Positions 62,777 through 64,000 of a stretch of DNA of 64,000 bases are shown piece by piece. Under the pieces are notes generated by a model. The model did no database searches and was not told the origin of the DNA. It saw only the letters and a program-made list of their open reading frames with translations. A program made the position numbers and the translations under genes. Source of the DNA: Anaerolineales bacterium (lineage in GTDB: Bacteria; Chloroflexota; Anaerolineae; 4572-78; J111); the NCBI GenBank assembly GCA_020634855.1, contig JACKAU010000007.1:1-64000 (forward strand). Direction: 5' to 3'. Position 1 is the first letter of the stretch. Each line of letters starts with the position of its first letter.

Positions 62777-64000
62777 TTACGGTTCGGTCGGCTCAAAAAC
62801 GCGAATCTCTAAATTGTCAAAAGCGGCTGTCGCGGTTCGATCACCGCCGGGATTAACGACCAACCCAATATCCCCTTGTTTTAGGTAATCTTCGGCCGGA
62901 TCATTAAAATTGTAGGGTTCACCCCCGTTGAGACTGACAGTAAAATTAGGGCCAACGACTTTCAGATGAAGTTGAATTGGGCTGCCAGGTTTAATATCTT
63001 TTTTCTGAGCGCCGGCAATATTCAACTCTTCCTCAGCAGAAACTCTAAACAGCTTGACCAACCCGCTACTGGTCACTTCCAGGGTGTAATAGTTACGCCC
63101 TTGATTTCTAAAAGTTACCCCGTAGGCGTTTTCTACCGCATCTTCACTGCGGTTGGCCGCTTTTCCACTGAGTTCGATAATCTCAACTTCCAGTTCAAAG
63201 TCCTCGTAAACCTGTTCGCCAACAAAGGTGATGCTCCGGGCCGATTCATCAGCCGTTTCTTCCCCGTCCACAGGGCTAACCGATATGACGTATTTATTAT
63301 CTTGGTATTTTTTCGAGACGCCGGTTTCATCTGTTGACTCGATTACTTCCAGGCGCGGCTGGCTAAAGTCATCTTGCAGACTAATGTTACTCGCATTCCC
63401 CTGAACTTCATTGAACGCCTCAGACGTTACCGGCACATCAGATCGACTCAAATTGACGCCGATTAGCACGCCCAACAACACAATAATTAAGACAACAGCA
63501 ACACCGCCGAAAATCAACAAGCCCCTGCTTTGCCAAAAACTTGGCGAGGCCCCTTCTAACCCCGGTTGAAATGGTGAAGGAGTGACGGCTCTAGGTCGCT
63601 CTATTTTATCAATAGGCTGAGATGCGATCACAGGTTGGCTGTCAGGTTGTTGCGCCGAGACCGGCGTCTCGATCTCCCTTTCAGGCAGCGGCGAGCTAAC
63701 GGTTTCGAATGATTCGGCCGGCTGCAGATCGTCGAGTTGAATCGTTTCGACAGCCTTTGGCTCAGAGGCCGTATCATCTGAACTGATTTGGGACAAATCG
63801 AGGGAGGGTAAAACCGTGGTTTGATCGTCATCCTCATCCGCCTCATCATCCATCGCCGGCAGCGGTATTAATTTTTCAAATTTCAAATCTTTCATCGTCT
63901 GAACCAGCTCGCCGGCTGTGGCATAGCGCTCATCCGGATCCTTGGCCATAGCCTTATTGATGATCGACTCGATCGCTTGCGGTAAATCCGGATTAATGGC
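62777..64000 (-). CDS. Ser/Thr protein kinase, C-terminal part (cut by window end)
   Basis: At least 408 residues. The visible start (AINPDLPQAIESIINKAMAKDPDERYATAGELVQTM) is the C-terminal end of a Hanks kinase domain, so the catalytic lobes lie beyond the window. An acidic linker, one membrane helix (GLLIFGGVAVVLIIVLLGVLIGVNL) and a lectin-like beta domain (about 200-390, YGVTFRNQGRNYYTLEV and FTVSLNGGEPYNF) follow. That domain resembles the DUF1080/LamG-like type and probably senses extracellular ligands. Confidence 0.9.
   Translation of the reverse strand, partial: AINPDLPQAIESIINKAMAKDPDERYATAGELVQTMKDLKFEKLIPLPAMDDEADEDDDQTTVLPSLDLSQISSDDTASEPKAVETIQLDDLQPAESFETVSSPLPEREIETPVSAQQPDSQPVIASQPIDKIERPRAVTPSPFQPGLEGASPSFWQSRGLLIFGGVAVVLIIVLLGVLIGVNLSRSDVPVTSEAFNEVQGNASNISLQDDFSQPRLEVIESTDETGVSKKYQDNKYVISVSPVDGEETADESARSITFVGEQVYEDFELEVEIIELSGKAANRSEDAVENAYGVTFRNQGRNYYTLEVTSSGLVKLFRVSAEEELNIAGAQKKDIKPGSPIQLHLKVVGPNFTVSLNGGEPYNFNDPAEDYLKQGDIGLVVNPGGDRTATAAFDNLEIRVFEPTEP

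Overview
This window reads as chromosomal DNA from a filamentous or heterotrophic bacterium, most probably Chloroflexota (Anaerolineae-like). That is an inference from gene content: several membrane-anchored Ser/Thr kinases with different extracellular sensor domains (PASTA, PD40 propeller, lectin-like), PMT/DUF2723-type glycosyltransferases, many GAF-domain signalling proteins, a menaquinone operon and a roadblock-domain response regulator. No rRNA is present and no marker here settles the taxonomy. There is one tRNA gene, tRNA-Leu(TAA).

Layout. 0-8.6 kb: remnant of an IS1-like transposase, PASTA kinase, TM2-like small protein, a K+ channel with an adjacent orphan RCK paralogue, an M3 oligopeptidase and a HAD phosphatase. 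8.6-18.2 kb: an accessory block with phage-like organisation. It has a leftward early-type operon, a divergent RHH/XRE switch region, a toxin-antitoxin pair, then a rightward run of structural-looking genes ending in a tail-fibre-type protein and a strong hairpin. I see no integrase, terminase, portal or known capsid. Two genes in it need a frameshift to be read through, and a TTGGGACA/TGTCCCAA stem-loop recurs. 18.4-21.5 kb: a 1016-residue membrane-anchored pentapeptide-repeat protein. 21.6-29.2 kb: a tight five-gene operon (DUF2723 transferase, FecR-like protein, ArnT/PMT-type transferase, methyltransferase-like/Rieske fusion, GAF-PP2C phosphatase). 29.4-33.8 kb: citrate synthase, a secreted BNR-type propeller, and an M50-like/PDZ/Lon fusion. 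33.9-35.2 kb: an IS110-family element with a two-hairpin candidate bridge RNA, followed by a 145-bp MITE-like element. 35.3-43.0 kb: FGGY kinase, gamma-glutamyltransferase, PD40 kinase and a large unrecognised protein overlapping it. 43.3-49.7 kb: TetR regulator with menF-menD-menB-menE (isochorismate to OSB-CoA and DHNA-CoA; menC and menH are not here). 49.8-55.2 kb: HAD hydrolase, LamG protein, ClpS, TPR protein, 8-oxoguanine deaminase-like amidohydrolase, tRNA-Leu. 55.4-64 kb: NarL-type histidine kinase and regulator, REC-roadblock protein with a Cys-rich partner, a GAF-GAF kinase, UspA, and a Ser/Thr kinase cut by the window end.

How it fits together: most of the window is a core chromosome rich in phosphorylation-based sensing, with respiratory-quinone and TCA functions. 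It is interrupted by one phage-like block and one IS110 insertion. The phage-like block, the bridge-RNA candidate, the kinase-linked 885-residue protein and the M50/Lon fusion are the parts most worth following up.
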